The position numbers and the translations under genes were made by a program. The notes under the pieces were generated by a model. The model was not told the DNA's origin. It did no database searches and worked only from the letters and a program-made list of their open reading frames with translations. Shown here piece by piece: positions 43,212 through 50,482 of a stretch of 64,000 nt of DNA. Position 1 is the first letter of the stretch. The number at the start of each line of letters is the position of its first letter. This DNA comes from an uncultured Myxococcales bacterium (GTDB taxonomy: Bacteria > Myxococcota_A > Polyangia > Polyangiales > Polyangiaceae), in the NCBI GenBank assembly GCA_937949945.1, contig CALFEQ010000121.1:29171-93170 (forward strand). The letters run 5' to 3'.

Positions 43212-44086
43212 GATGCTGCTCCGTCGCCCTCGGCACGTGCGCCGGACACGTCATTGCCGAAACCGCGCTGGCTCTCGGCTCGAAGCATCTCGAGGAAGTC
43301 GGGGCGGAACACTCCGTCGATACGAATGGAGTACCGGAAGAAGGGATCCGCGTCGACCCCGTGGTAGTCGTGGTCGTTGAACCAATAGGCGCGACCGAGC
43401 ACCGGCGTCTTCTGCTTGGTCTCCTCGTCCCATAGGAACAGGCGCTTGTCGCCGGCGGGACAGATCGTGATGAAGTGATCCGGCTCCTCTTGCTCGTCGG
43501 GGTCGCCGTCGCGGTGCACGGTTCCCCAGTCGTTCGCCTCGAGGCCCATCACGTTGCACCGTCCGATGTGGAGGAAGGGGAGGCTTTTGACGTACGCGAT
43601 GGTCTTCGGAAAGAAGGTCTTCGCGATGCGCGTGAAGTCCTTCCCCTCGGGGTTGGCTTTGTCGCTCCACCAGCGGTTCGGGATGAGCTCCACGTAGGCC
43701 TTCCAGGGGAAGTAGACCTTGTGGCGGAACTTCAGCCAGAGCATCTGACGTCGCGACAGCGGGATCTCGCGTTCCTCTCCGAACTCGAGCTCCTGGCGAC
43801 GTGCCGGATCGATCGCGTCCGGATCGTCGGCGAGCGAGCGGAACGTCTCGAAGGCCTCGGGGGAGAGGCTCCGGATCACCTCGCCGTAGTCGAAGACCGC
43901 CTCGTCGAGCCGCGACTCGGGCATGATGCCCATCGAGCGGTGGCTCCCACCCGTGTAGTCGACGGGGATCTGCGTGAGCGCGAGGCAGACCTCTTCGTGG
44001 ATCTCGTCGAACGCGCTCGTGTCGATGTAGCGATCGAGCGGGACGTACGGCAGGGGGGCGCCGGGGAAGACTCCACGCAGCGGCAC
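43208..44086 (-). CDS. Putative Fe(II)/2OG oxygenase-like protein, copy 1
   Basis: A 292-residue protein, paralogous to the gene at 51871-52683. A candidate iron site is H191 and D193 (TVHRDGD) with H242 (DHDYHGVD), and Arg255 (YSIRIDG) as 2OG anchor, the spacing expected of Fe(II)/2OG oxygenases. Other shared blocks are DTSAFDEIHEEV, YTGGSHRSMG, KVYFPWKAYVEL and GRCNVMGLEANDWG. The GTG at 44086 aligns with the paralog N-terminus. The substrate is unknown. It is first in an operon with two unrecognised genes. Confidence 0.72.
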   Translation of the reverse strand: MPLRGVFPGAPLPYVPLDRYIDTSAFDEIHEEVCLALTQIPVDYTGGSHRSMGIMPESRLDEAVFDYGEVIRSLSPEAFETFRSLADDPDAIDPARRQELEFGEEREIPLSRRQMLWLKFRHKVYFPWKAYVELIPNRWWSDKANPEGKDFTRIAKTFFPKTIAYVKSLPFLHIGRCNVMGLEANDWGTVHRDGDPDEQEEPDHFITICPAGDKRLFLWDEETKQKTPVLGRAYWFNDHDYHGVDADPFFRYSIRIDGVFRPDFLEMLRAESQRGFGNDVSGARAEGDGAAS

Positions 44087-44154
44087 GCCTCCTGGGTACC
44101 GAAGCCGTCGCGGGCTGACAAGGCGCCCGGCCGGAGCGCGACCGCGACGGCGCG

Positions 44155-44182
44155 TTGACAGCCCGGTGCCGGCCGATACCTT
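44155..44182 (+). promoter_or_regulatory. Candidate sigma-70 promoter of the DUF350 gene
   Basis: A perfect TTGACA at 44155-44160 is followed 16 bases later by TACCTT (weak -10). Transcription would start near 44190, giving almost no leader before ATG 44193. It lies in the 106-base divergent gap. Confidence 0.4.
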
Positions 44183-44192
44183 TCCGACGGGG

Positions 44193-45041
44193 ATGGAAGA
44201 CGTCGACGTCAAGCCACTCTACGTGATCTGCTTCGGCGTCGTGACGACCCTCGTGATGCTCGTCCTCTTCATTCTCTCGAGGAGGAGCCTCGCGACGGAG
44301 CTCACGAAGGGCAACTCGGCGCAGCGCCTGCTCGGCGTCGGGCAGGTCACCGCGATCTTTCTCGTCGCCGCCAACGCGGTCAAATCGTCGGTTCGAGGAG
44401 AAGACATCGCGCACGACGCGACGTGGGTGGCGGCGTTCGGCGTGGTCGGCGTCCTCCTCATCGCGGTCACCGGCCATATCGGCGTGCGGCTGCTCCTCGC
44501 GTCGCGGCTGCCGAAGGAGATCGAGCGCGGGAACGTCGCCGCGGGGCTCGCGGCGGGCGCGCACTACGTGGCGACCGGCATCATCACGTCGCACGCGATG
44601 GCGGGGGACGACCTGCACACGCTCGGGATCTCCGTCTTCTTCTTCGTGCTCGGACAGCTTTCGCTCCACGTCTTCGTCTCGCTCTTCCGCGCGCTCACGA
44701 CCTACGACGACGCCGAGCAGATCGCCGGCGAGAACCTCGCGGCGGCGCTCAGCTACGCCGGCGCCGCCATCGCCATCGCGATCATCGTCGCCCGCGCCAC
44801 GGAGGGCGAGTTCACGACGTGGAAGGAGTCGCTCGTCGGCTACGCCGGAGTTCTCGCGTGCGTGGTCGCGCTCTATCCGGTGCGTCAGGTCTTCGTCCAG
44901 ATGCTGCTCCTCCGCGCGCCTCTGCGGCTTCGTGGCGGTCCGCTCGACGAGGGCATCGCCGTGAATCGGAGCGAGGGCATCGGCGCGCTCGAAGCGGTCA
45001 CCTACCTCGCGACCGCGCTCTCGATCTCCCGTCTCGCCTGA
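44193..45041 (+). CDS. DUF350 membrane protein
   Basis: A 282-residue integral membrane protein with about eight hydrophobic helices arranged as two DUF350 repeats; each has a pair of helices followed by a small-residue-rich helix (e.g. IICFGVVTTLVMLVLFI-type and GNVAAGLAAGAHYVATGI; then GENLAAALSYAGAAIAIAII). DUF350 (YjfL) genes are recurrent neighbours of glutathionylspermidine-synthase-like genes, as here. The transported or sensed molecule is unknown. ATG 44193 preferred over GTG 44166. Confidence 0.85.
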   Translation: MEDVDVKPLYVICFGVVTTLVMLVLFILSRRSLATELTKGNSAQRLLGVGQVTAIFLVAANAVKSSVRGEDIAHDATWVAAFGVVGVLLIAVTGHIGVRLLLASRLPKEIERGNVAAGLAAGAHYVATGIITSHAMAGDDLHTLGISVFFFVLGQLSLHVFVSLFRALTTYDDAEQIAGENLAAALSYAGAAIAIAIIVARATEGEFTTWKESLVGYAGVLACVVALYPVRQVFVQMLLLRAPLRLRGGPLDEGIAVNRSEGIGALEAVTYLATALSISRLA

Positions 45042-45046
45042 ACGCC

Positions 45047-46411
45047 ATGAGCGACGTCGAGGCCGTCGGTCCGGCCGCAGCACCCGAAGCAGGCAGCGGC
45101 GAAGCGGCGAGCGGTGTGGTCCGCGAGAAGGAGCGCGAGACCTACGACGCCTTCGCGAGGCGCATCGTCGCGAGCGGCGTGCTGACCGATCCGTGGCTCG
45201 ACGGCGCCCCGCGGTTCCGCGCCGAGCCCGTCGTCGTCGACGCGAAGCTCGCGAAGGACCTCTACCGCGCCGCGGAGGAGGTGGCCGCCGTCTACAACGA
45301 GATGTGCCTCATCGTCTCCGACGAGCCGCGGCTCCTCGACGACTTCTTCATGATGACGCCGTTCCAGAAGGCGATGTGGACGGCGTCGCAGCCGCTCTGG
45401 CACGGGATCGCGCGCGCCGACGTGTTCGTCACGGACGAGGGGCTCGCGTTCACCGAGCTCAATTGCGACACGCCCACCGGAGAGGCGGAGGCCGTCGTGC
45501 TCGGCGAGCTCGCGTCGGAGACGCCGCTCGCGAAGGAGCGGGGCCTCGTCGATCCGAACCGAGACCTCGAGGCCCGCTTCGTCGCGATGGTCGAGGCGCT
45601 CGCGGCGCACGAGCTCGAGCCGGACGCGCCCAAGGCGATCGGCCTCGTCTACCCGACGGAGTTCACCGAGGACCTCGCCCTCGTCCGCCTCTACAAGAAG
45701 TGGTTCGAGTCACGTGGCTACGACGTCGTGCTCGGCTCGCCGTACAACCTCGCGTACGACGAGCGCGACGGCGGACGCACGCTGCTCTTCGACTTCCCCG
45801 TCGGTGTCGTCCTCCGCCACTACAAGACGGACTGGTGGGGCGAGCGCACGACGGTCTGGGACGACGAAGAGGAGATGCCCGATCCCGAGCCGCTCGTGGA
45901 GCCGTTCCGGGCGCTCGTCGCGGGCATGGCGTCGGGCCGCGTCACCGTCGTCAATCCGTTCGGGGCGGTCCTCCCGCAGAACAAGCGCACGATGGCGTTC
46001 TTCTGGGAGCACATCCATCGCTTCTCGCCGCGCGCGCAGGAGATCATCCAGCGCCACATCCCGGTGACCGCGCGCCTCGAGACGATGCACGAGGAGCAGC
46101 TCCTCGTGCAGCGCGAGGAGTGGGTCATCAAGAGCGACTACGGCGCGGAGGGTGACGAGGTCATCGTCGGGAGGCACGTCAGCGACGAGGTCTGGCGGAA
46201 GTCCCTCGCGCACGCTCGCCCCGGACGTTGGGTCGCGCAGCGTTACTTCGAGGCCAAGCCCATCGACGCGGCGGGCGCCGTCGTCAACTACGGCGTCTTC
46301 CTCGTCGCGGGCGAGCCGTGCGGCCTCTACGCCCGCGTGCAGGTCGGTCCCACCGACGTCCGCGCGCTCAGCGCGCCGGTGCTCGTCGAGAGCGCTCGCC
46401 CGGCGTCGTGA
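45047..46411 (+). CDS. Glutathionylspermidine synthase-like ATP-grasp protein
   Basis: A 454-residue protein of the GSP_synth family (circularly permuted ATP-grasp ligase). Typical elements: FTELNCDTPTGEAEAVV (about residue 137), GLVYPTEFTEDLALVRLYKKWF, VVNPFGAVLPQNKRTMAFFWEH, WVIKSDYGAEGDEVIVG and the closing GPTDVR. Family enzymes ligate carboxylates to amines; E. coli paralogs without the amidase domain (YjfC/YgiC) are of unclear substrate. There is no amidase domain here either. It starts 5 bases after the DUF350 stop; the two act together by conserved linkage. Confidence 0.85.
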   Translation: MSDVEAVGPAAAPEAGSGEAASGVVREKERETYDAFARRIVASGVLTDPWLDGAPRFRAEPVVVDAKLAKDLYRAAEEVAAVYNEMCLIVSDEPRLLDDFFMMTPFQKAMWTASQPLWHGIARADVFVTDEGLAFTELNCDTPTGEAEAVVLGELASETPLAKERGLVDPNRDLEARFVAMVEALAAHELEPDAPKAIGLVYPTEFTEDLALVRLYKKWFESRGYDVVLGSPYNLAYDERDGGRTLLFDFPVGVVLRHYKTDWWGERTTVWDDEEEMPDPEPLVEPFRALVAGMASGRVTVVNPFGAVLPQNKRTMAFFWEHIHRFSPRAQEIIQRHIPVTARLETMHEEQLLVQREEWVIKSDYGAEGDEVIVGRHVSDEVWRKSLAHARPGRWVAQRYFEAKPIDAAGAVVNYGVFLVAGEPCGLYARVQVGPTDVRALSAPVLVESARPAS

Positions 46412-46425
46412 AGCGTGCGCGTCGG

Positions 46426-46442
46426 ATGCTGCGTTGCAGCAT
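46426..46442. promoter_or_regulatory. Dyad ATGCTGC-gtt-GCAGCAT
   Basis: A perfect 7-bp inverted repeat with a 3-base centre, 14 bases after the ligase stop, with no U-tract. It shares the TGCTGCG...GCAGCA core with the palindrome at 46493-46506, so it may be a regulator site rather than a terminator. Confidence 0.4.
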
Positions 46443-46468
46443 GTTCATGATAGCGAAATCCTTAGAGT

Positions 46469-46489
46469 AATTCGGCGTAAGGCGGAATT
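46469..46489. promoter_or_regulatory. Imperfect dyad AATTCGGC-N5-GCGGAATT
   Basis: An inverted repeat with 8-base arms, one mismatch and a 5-base spacer, within AT-rich sequence unusual for this genome, upstream of the transporter gene. A likely operator or promoter element. Confidence 0.45.
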
Positions 46490-46492
46490 GTC

Positions 46493-46506
46493 TTGCTGCG
46501 CAGCAA
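46493..46506. promoter_or_regulatory. Perfect 14-bp palindrome TTGCTGCGCAGCAA
   Basis: It lies 44 bases before the transporter ATG and shares its core with the dyad at 46426-46442. It is well placed for a repressor blocking the promoter of the transporter gene. Confidence 0.45.
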
Positions 46507-46550
46507 CAAAGCGCTAGGGTGGCGCGCCGTCTCGGAGACGGAGAACCGCC

Positions 46551-47282
46551 ATGCAGTCCAACGCCGACGCCGCTGCTCGTCCCGTTCCCTTCGCGGATCC
46601 GACCTCGCTGGGTCTCTTCGGCCTCGCGATCGGCTGCGCCTCGCTCCTTCCGGTCGCCTTCGGCGTGCAGGAGGCGCTCACGCCGGAGGCCCTGCGGACC
46701 ACCGCGCTGTTCTGTCTCCTCTTCGGGGCAGGCTGCCAGCTCCTCGCCGGGCTCATGAGCTTCGCCAACCGCAACATGCTCGGCGGGACGTTGCTCACCA
46801 CGTTCTCCTTCAACTGGGTCATGAACTGGTGGTCGCTCACGGAGCTGGCCGAGGGGCGCGTCCCGTCGAGCGCCGTCATCCTCGCCGTCGACGTCTGCTT
46901 CCTCGTCGTCTTCCTCGTGATGACGTACGCGTTCGGCTTCTTCTCGAAGCTCCTGTTCGTGTTCCTCCTCGACATCGATCTCCTCTACGTCCTGCGCATC
47001 GCGCGCGAGATCACGCACGCGCAGGCGCTCGCGCTCCCGATCGCGCTCACGACCGTCGTGCTGATGGCGCTCGCGCTCTACATCGCCTTCGCGATCGTCT
47101 TCGTGAACGCCGCCGGTCGCGCCGTTCTCCCGCTCGGCGGTCCGCTCTTCCGCGCCGGTCCGGTCGTCGCGCCGCCCGCCGAGGAGCAGAAGTCGAACGG
47201 TGCCTCCGAGCGCCCGGCGGCCATGGCCGCAGCGCTGCCGCTCGTGGAGCAGACGCAGCGCTTCTCGGCGCTGCCCTCGTGA
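46551..47282 (+). CDS. SatP/AceTr (GPR1/FUN34/YaaH)-type transporter
   Basis: A 243-residue inner-membrane protein with six hydrophobic helices. The opening FADPTSLGLFGLAIGCASLL and the FGAGCQLLAGLMSFANRNMLGG segment after the second helix match the acetate/succinate uptake family YaaH/SatP. The diagnostic NPAPxGL motif is degenerate (DPTSLGL), so substrate preference may differ. The C-terminal 45 residues are a polar tail. Expression is probably controlled by the dyads upstream, since this is the only gene reading away from them. Confidence 0.72.
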   Translation: MQSNADAAARPVPFADPTSLGLFGLAIGCASLLPVAFGVQEALTPEALRTTALFCLLFGAGCQLLAGLMSFANRNMLGGTLLTTFSFNWVMNWWSLTELAEGRVPSSAVILAVDVCFLVVFLVMTYAFGFFSKLLFVFLLDIDLLYVLRIAREITHAQALALPIALTTVVLMALALYIAFAIVFVNAAGRAVLPLGGPLFRAGPVVAPPAEEQKSNGASERPAAMAAALPLVEQTQRFSALPS

Positions 47283-47287
47283 GCGGC

Positions 47288-48409
47288 TCAGGGGCCGCGC
47301 CACTCCGACGAGCCGGCCTCGCGCGCGGCCCACGCCATGTCACGATCCGCCGCTGCGGCCATGTCGTTCGGCGAGATGACGATGATGCCGATGTCCTTGC
47401 CGCGGAGCATGTCGACGGCGCGCTTCGCGGCGGCCTCTGCGCTCGCGCCGCCGGCGAGCCACTCGTGCACCGCTCGCGCGAGGCCCGCCTCGACGATGCG
47501 TTCGCCCGTGCCGGTCGCGGCCGCCGCGCCGTGCGGTCCGGCGTAGAGACCCGCGCCGAGGATCGGCACGTCGCCGACGCGCCCGCGGAGCGTGATCGAC
47601 GTCCCGCCCGTGGAGAGCGCGACGCCGAAGCGGCCGTCGGCGCTCCGCACCGCGACGCCGACCGTGTCGCTGCTCGCGCCGCCGTCGCCGGTCGTGCGGC
47701 CGTCGCCGAGCGCGCCGCCGTCGGGCGCGACATTCCCCTCGAGCCCGGCGTCCGCGAGCGAGCGCTCGAAGTTCCAGTGCGTGCGCCAGTCGAAGTCGGT
47801 CCACGCCGCCGGCAGCGAAGGATCTCTCGCGAGGAGCTTCTTCTGCGTCTCGCGGGTCTTCTCGCGCGAGGCGGGCGTCACCGGATCGTACGGCTCCATG
47901 CCGAGCGTCCTCGCAAAGCGGGTCGCGCCGTCTCCCGCGAGGAGGATGTGCGGCGTCTCCATGACGGCGCGGGCGACTTTGACGGGGTTCTTCACGCCCT
48001 CGACACCGGCGACCGCGCCGAACCGCCCGTCGGAGCGCATCACCGAGGCGTCCATCTGCACGGTGTGGCCGTCGATGCGCACGCGCGATCCCGTCCCGGC
48101 GTTGAAGCGCGGATCGTCCTCCAGCACGACGACGCCGGCGACCGCGGCGTCGACCGGATCGGCGCCGCTCTCGAGCGCACGGAGCGCGGCGTCGACGGCC
48201 GCGCGGCAGCCGTCGGCCTCCTTCGACGGGGAGCCGACGCCGCCATGCGCGATCGCTGCGGCCGGCCCACGCGGTGCGCTCGCGTCGCGCTGCCCGCTGG
48301 TGGTCGCGCCCGCCCCGGCGTCGGGCGTGGGCGCTTGCGGCCGGTCGCAGGCGAGCGTGGAAAGGAGGAGGACGGCCACCGGGGCAGCGCGGCGATGCAT
48401 GGCGCGCAT
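47288..48409 (-). CDS. Exported isoaspartyl peptidase/L-asparaginase (Ntn hydrolase, T2)
   Basis: A 373-residue lipoprotein precursor (lipobox LSTLAC, Cys21). The Ntn-hydrolase core: IAHGGVGSPS, AVAGVVVLEDDPRFNAGTGS and VARAVMETPHILLAGDGA in the alpha chain, then SDTVGVAVRSADGRFGVA with nucleophile Thr249 at the autocleavage site, and GAGLYAGPHGAAAATGTGE in the beta chain. It hydrolyses isoaspartyl dipeptides and asparagine. Export as a lipoprotein is unusual, since most homologues are cytoplasmic. The ATG at 48400 is an alternative start. Confidence 0.86.
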   Translation of the reverse strand: MRAMHRRAAPVAVLLLSTLACDRPQAPTPDAGAGATTSGQRDASAPRGPAAAIAHGGVGSPSKEADGCRAAVDAALRALESGADPVDAAVAGVVVLEDDPRFNAGTGSRVRIDGHTVQMDASVMRSDGRFGAVAGVEGVKNPVKVARAVMETPHILLAGDGATRFARTLGMEPYDPVTPASREKTRETQKKLLARDPSLPAAWTDFDWRTHWNFERSLADAGLEGNVAPDGGALGDGRTTGDGGASSDTVGVAVRSADGRFGVALSTGGTSITLRGRVGDVPILGAGLYAGPHGAAAATGTGERIVEAGLARAVHEWLAGGASAEAAAKRAVDMLRGKDIGIIVISPNDMAAAADRDMAWAAREAGSSEWRGP

Positions 48410-48721
48410 CCTACCCCGTCGCCGCCGACGGGCCCGTGTGGGAGCGCCGAACGTGGAGTTCGGCGTCGGTGAATTCCGCTCTCAGCGATCGCCCAACCGA
48501 GTCGGTTACTCGGCGGGGGCGCGTGCCAACGAGGCCAAAACGGCGAAATCGCTAGGCAGCCCGACGCCGAAGCAAGGCGCACGCCCTGTGGGTGTGCGGA
48601 GGGAGCAACAATACCTAGGGAGCGTAGGTGGTTGAGACGCTCACTGGACGGCACTTCACCTTTGCTCAGCCGCCCCCCTTGGGGTACGTGGGCGCGCACT
48701 CTCAACGGAGGAGTTCATTTC
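48410..48721. ncRNA. Structured non-coding leader with four hairpins
   Basis: A 312-base gap with no gene. It contains four separate hairpins: 48446-48464 (7-bp stem, 5-base loop), 48497-48513 (6 bp), 48578-48598 (9 bp with one G-U) and 48620-48642 (6 bp). It is followed by a good ribosome site (GGAGGAG) before ATG 48722. It could be a 5' regulatory leader of the haem lipoprotein operon or a separate small RNA. It matches no riboswitch core that I recognise. Confidence 0.35.
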
Positions 48722-50482
48722 ATGCGTCTACCGTCGCTCGTCGTCTCGCTCTGTCTCGTGGTGGGGGGCTCGGCCGGCATCGGCTGCGTCCTGGACGACA
48801 CGACCCCGAACGAGGAGGCGGCGACCTCCGACCTCACGGCTGCGGATCGCGAGCTCGCGCGCAGGGCCGTGAACGTCATCGCCGGCAACAGCGCGCGCTG
48901 CAACCAGTGCCACACGGCTTCGCGCGACGACATCCGCCGCTGGGGCGAGGCGATGAAGGCGGTGGAGGACGCGTGCCTCTCGCCGGAGCTCGAGCTGACG
49001 GCCGCCCAGCGCCTCGACTGCCTCCGCGACGATCCCTCGGATCCGACGAGCGGCTGGTCGGCGGGCAAGCTCGGCCTCTACTCCGCGGGCGCCAGGCTCT
49101 CGCAGCTCAAGTCGCTCTTCCAGGAGGCGTTCGGCGAGGACGAGTGGCAGGCGCAGTACGACGAGTTCCTGGCGTTCGCCGCGATGCCCGTCGGCAGCAT
49201 GCGCGGGTTCAGCGAGAGCGACTTCACGACGGTGAAGAACTGGGCCCTCAAGGGCATGCCGGGGCTCGACGAGGTGCTCTCCGAGCCGGGCGCGTCCGAT
49301 TGCGTCCCGAGCACGACGCCCGCCCTCCGCGCGCACATCGACGAGATGAAGGCCGAGGGCTGGGGTGCCCGCTTGCTCTCGGCGAGCACGCCGATGGCGG
49401 GTTGCGGCTCGGCCACGGACCCGACCGAGTGCTTCTCGTCCCTGCCCGACATCACGGCGACGATGGGCGCGAAGAACACCCGCCAGACGCTCCGCGAGCT
49501 GCGTCAGCTCAGCTTCCGGACGAGCTACTGGACGCGCTCCTCGGCCGACGGCCGCTTCGCCGCGTTCGGCGGCTCGCCGTCGAGGATCATCGATCTCGAG
49601 GCCCCGGCGGACGAGGCCCCGGTGAAGGTGGATGCGCCCTACGACCCCCACTTCTTCCCCAACAACGACGGCTTCTCGTACGCCGGCACGCGCCCGGGCG
49701 GCTTGCGCGTCTGCAAGCAGAGCGTCCTTCTCGACGCCCTCGCGTCGCCGGAGCGGACGGTCACGTTCCGCGAGCCGGGCTGCTCGCAGATCATCAACAC
49801 CGTCTATCAGAGCATCGGAGCCTCGCTCGACGGGTCGCTCTTCCTGATGGCGACCGGCGCGCACACGAACGACGCGGGCGGATCCAGCGGGCCCCTCTCG
49901 GCCGCGTTCGGTGAGAACGCGACCACGACGCTGACGCCGATGTTCAACGACGGCACGCGCTACGTCCCCGGACGTGCGGTGCAGGTGAAGATCCCGTTCG
50001 AGGGTGACCAGCAGCTCTCGCCGTCGAACAAGCTGCTCATCACGCGGTTCGGTCAGCGCGCGGGCACGGCCGGCTATCGCATCCGCGCCCTCAAGACGAC
50101 CCTCACGCCTCCGCCGGTGGACGAGAACGGCAACGTCCCCGCGAACGCGCTGCCCACCCTCGACGTCTCGACCACCGAGATCGCGACGGTGTGCATCGCC
50201 GGCGGCAAGCCGCAGCTCTCGTTCGACGAGCGCTTCCTCGCCCTGCACCAGTACGTGGACCCGAACGACAACCCGCACGGTCTGCCGACGGGCACGGCGA
50301 ACATCTTCGTCGTGGACCTGCTGACGGGGGAGACCATCCAGGTCACGCAGGTGGCGGCCGGTCAGAGGGCCCTCTACCCGCACTTCCGCGCCGACGGCTG
50401 GCTCTACTTCCTCGTGCGCGAGTCGGGTAAGGAGACGCTCGTCGCGAGCGACGTGGCCGTCCGCCGAGCCCAGCAGCACTGA
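48722..50482 (+). CDS. Haem-c lipoprotein with propeller-like domain
   Basis: A 586-residue secreted lipoprotein: lipobox SAGIGC (Cys22), then a CNQCH haem-attachment motif (C60, C63, H64) in a short cytochrome-like domain. From about residue 240 a beta-rich region with repeated strands (SSADGRFAAFGGSPSRII, ASLDGSLFLMATGAH, SFDERFLALHQYV) suggests a beta propeller. It probably carries electrons or senses redox on the cell surface. Its last base overlaps the next gene. The ATG follows GGAGGAG. Confidence 0.78.
   Translation: MRLPSLVVSLCLVVGGSAGIGCVLDDTTPNEEAATSDLTAADRELARRAVNVIAGNSARCNQCHTASRDDIRRWGEAMKAVEDACLSPELELTAAQRLDCLRDDPSDPTSGWSAGKLGLYSAGARLSQLKSLFQEAFGEDEWQAQYDEFLAFAAMPVGSMRGFSESDFTTVKNWALKGMPGLDEVLSEPGASDCVPSTTPALRAHIDEMKAEGWGARLLSASTPMAGCGSATDPTECFSSLPDITATMGAKNTRQTLRELRQLSFRTSYWTRSSADGRFAAFGGSPSRIIDLEAPADEAPVKVDAPYDPHFFPNNDGFSYAGTRPGGLRVCKQSVLLDALASPERTVTFREPGCSQIINTVYQSIGASLDGSLFLMATGAHTNDAGGSSGPLSAAFGENATTTLTPMFNDGTRYVPGRAVQVKIPFEGDQQLSPSNKLLITRFGQRAGTAGYRIRALKTTLTPPPVDENGNVPANALPTLDVSTTEIATVCIAGGKPQLSFDERFLALHQYVDPNDNPHGLPTGTANIFVVDLLTGETIQVTQVAAGQRALYPHFRADGWLYFLVRESGKETLVASDVAVRRAQQH

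Noticed and set aside
48410..48721. Cyclic-dinucleotide (GEMM-type) riboswitch
   Set aside because: The conserved core residues and tetraloop-receptor pattern that I know for GEMM are not present; only generic hairpins are seen.
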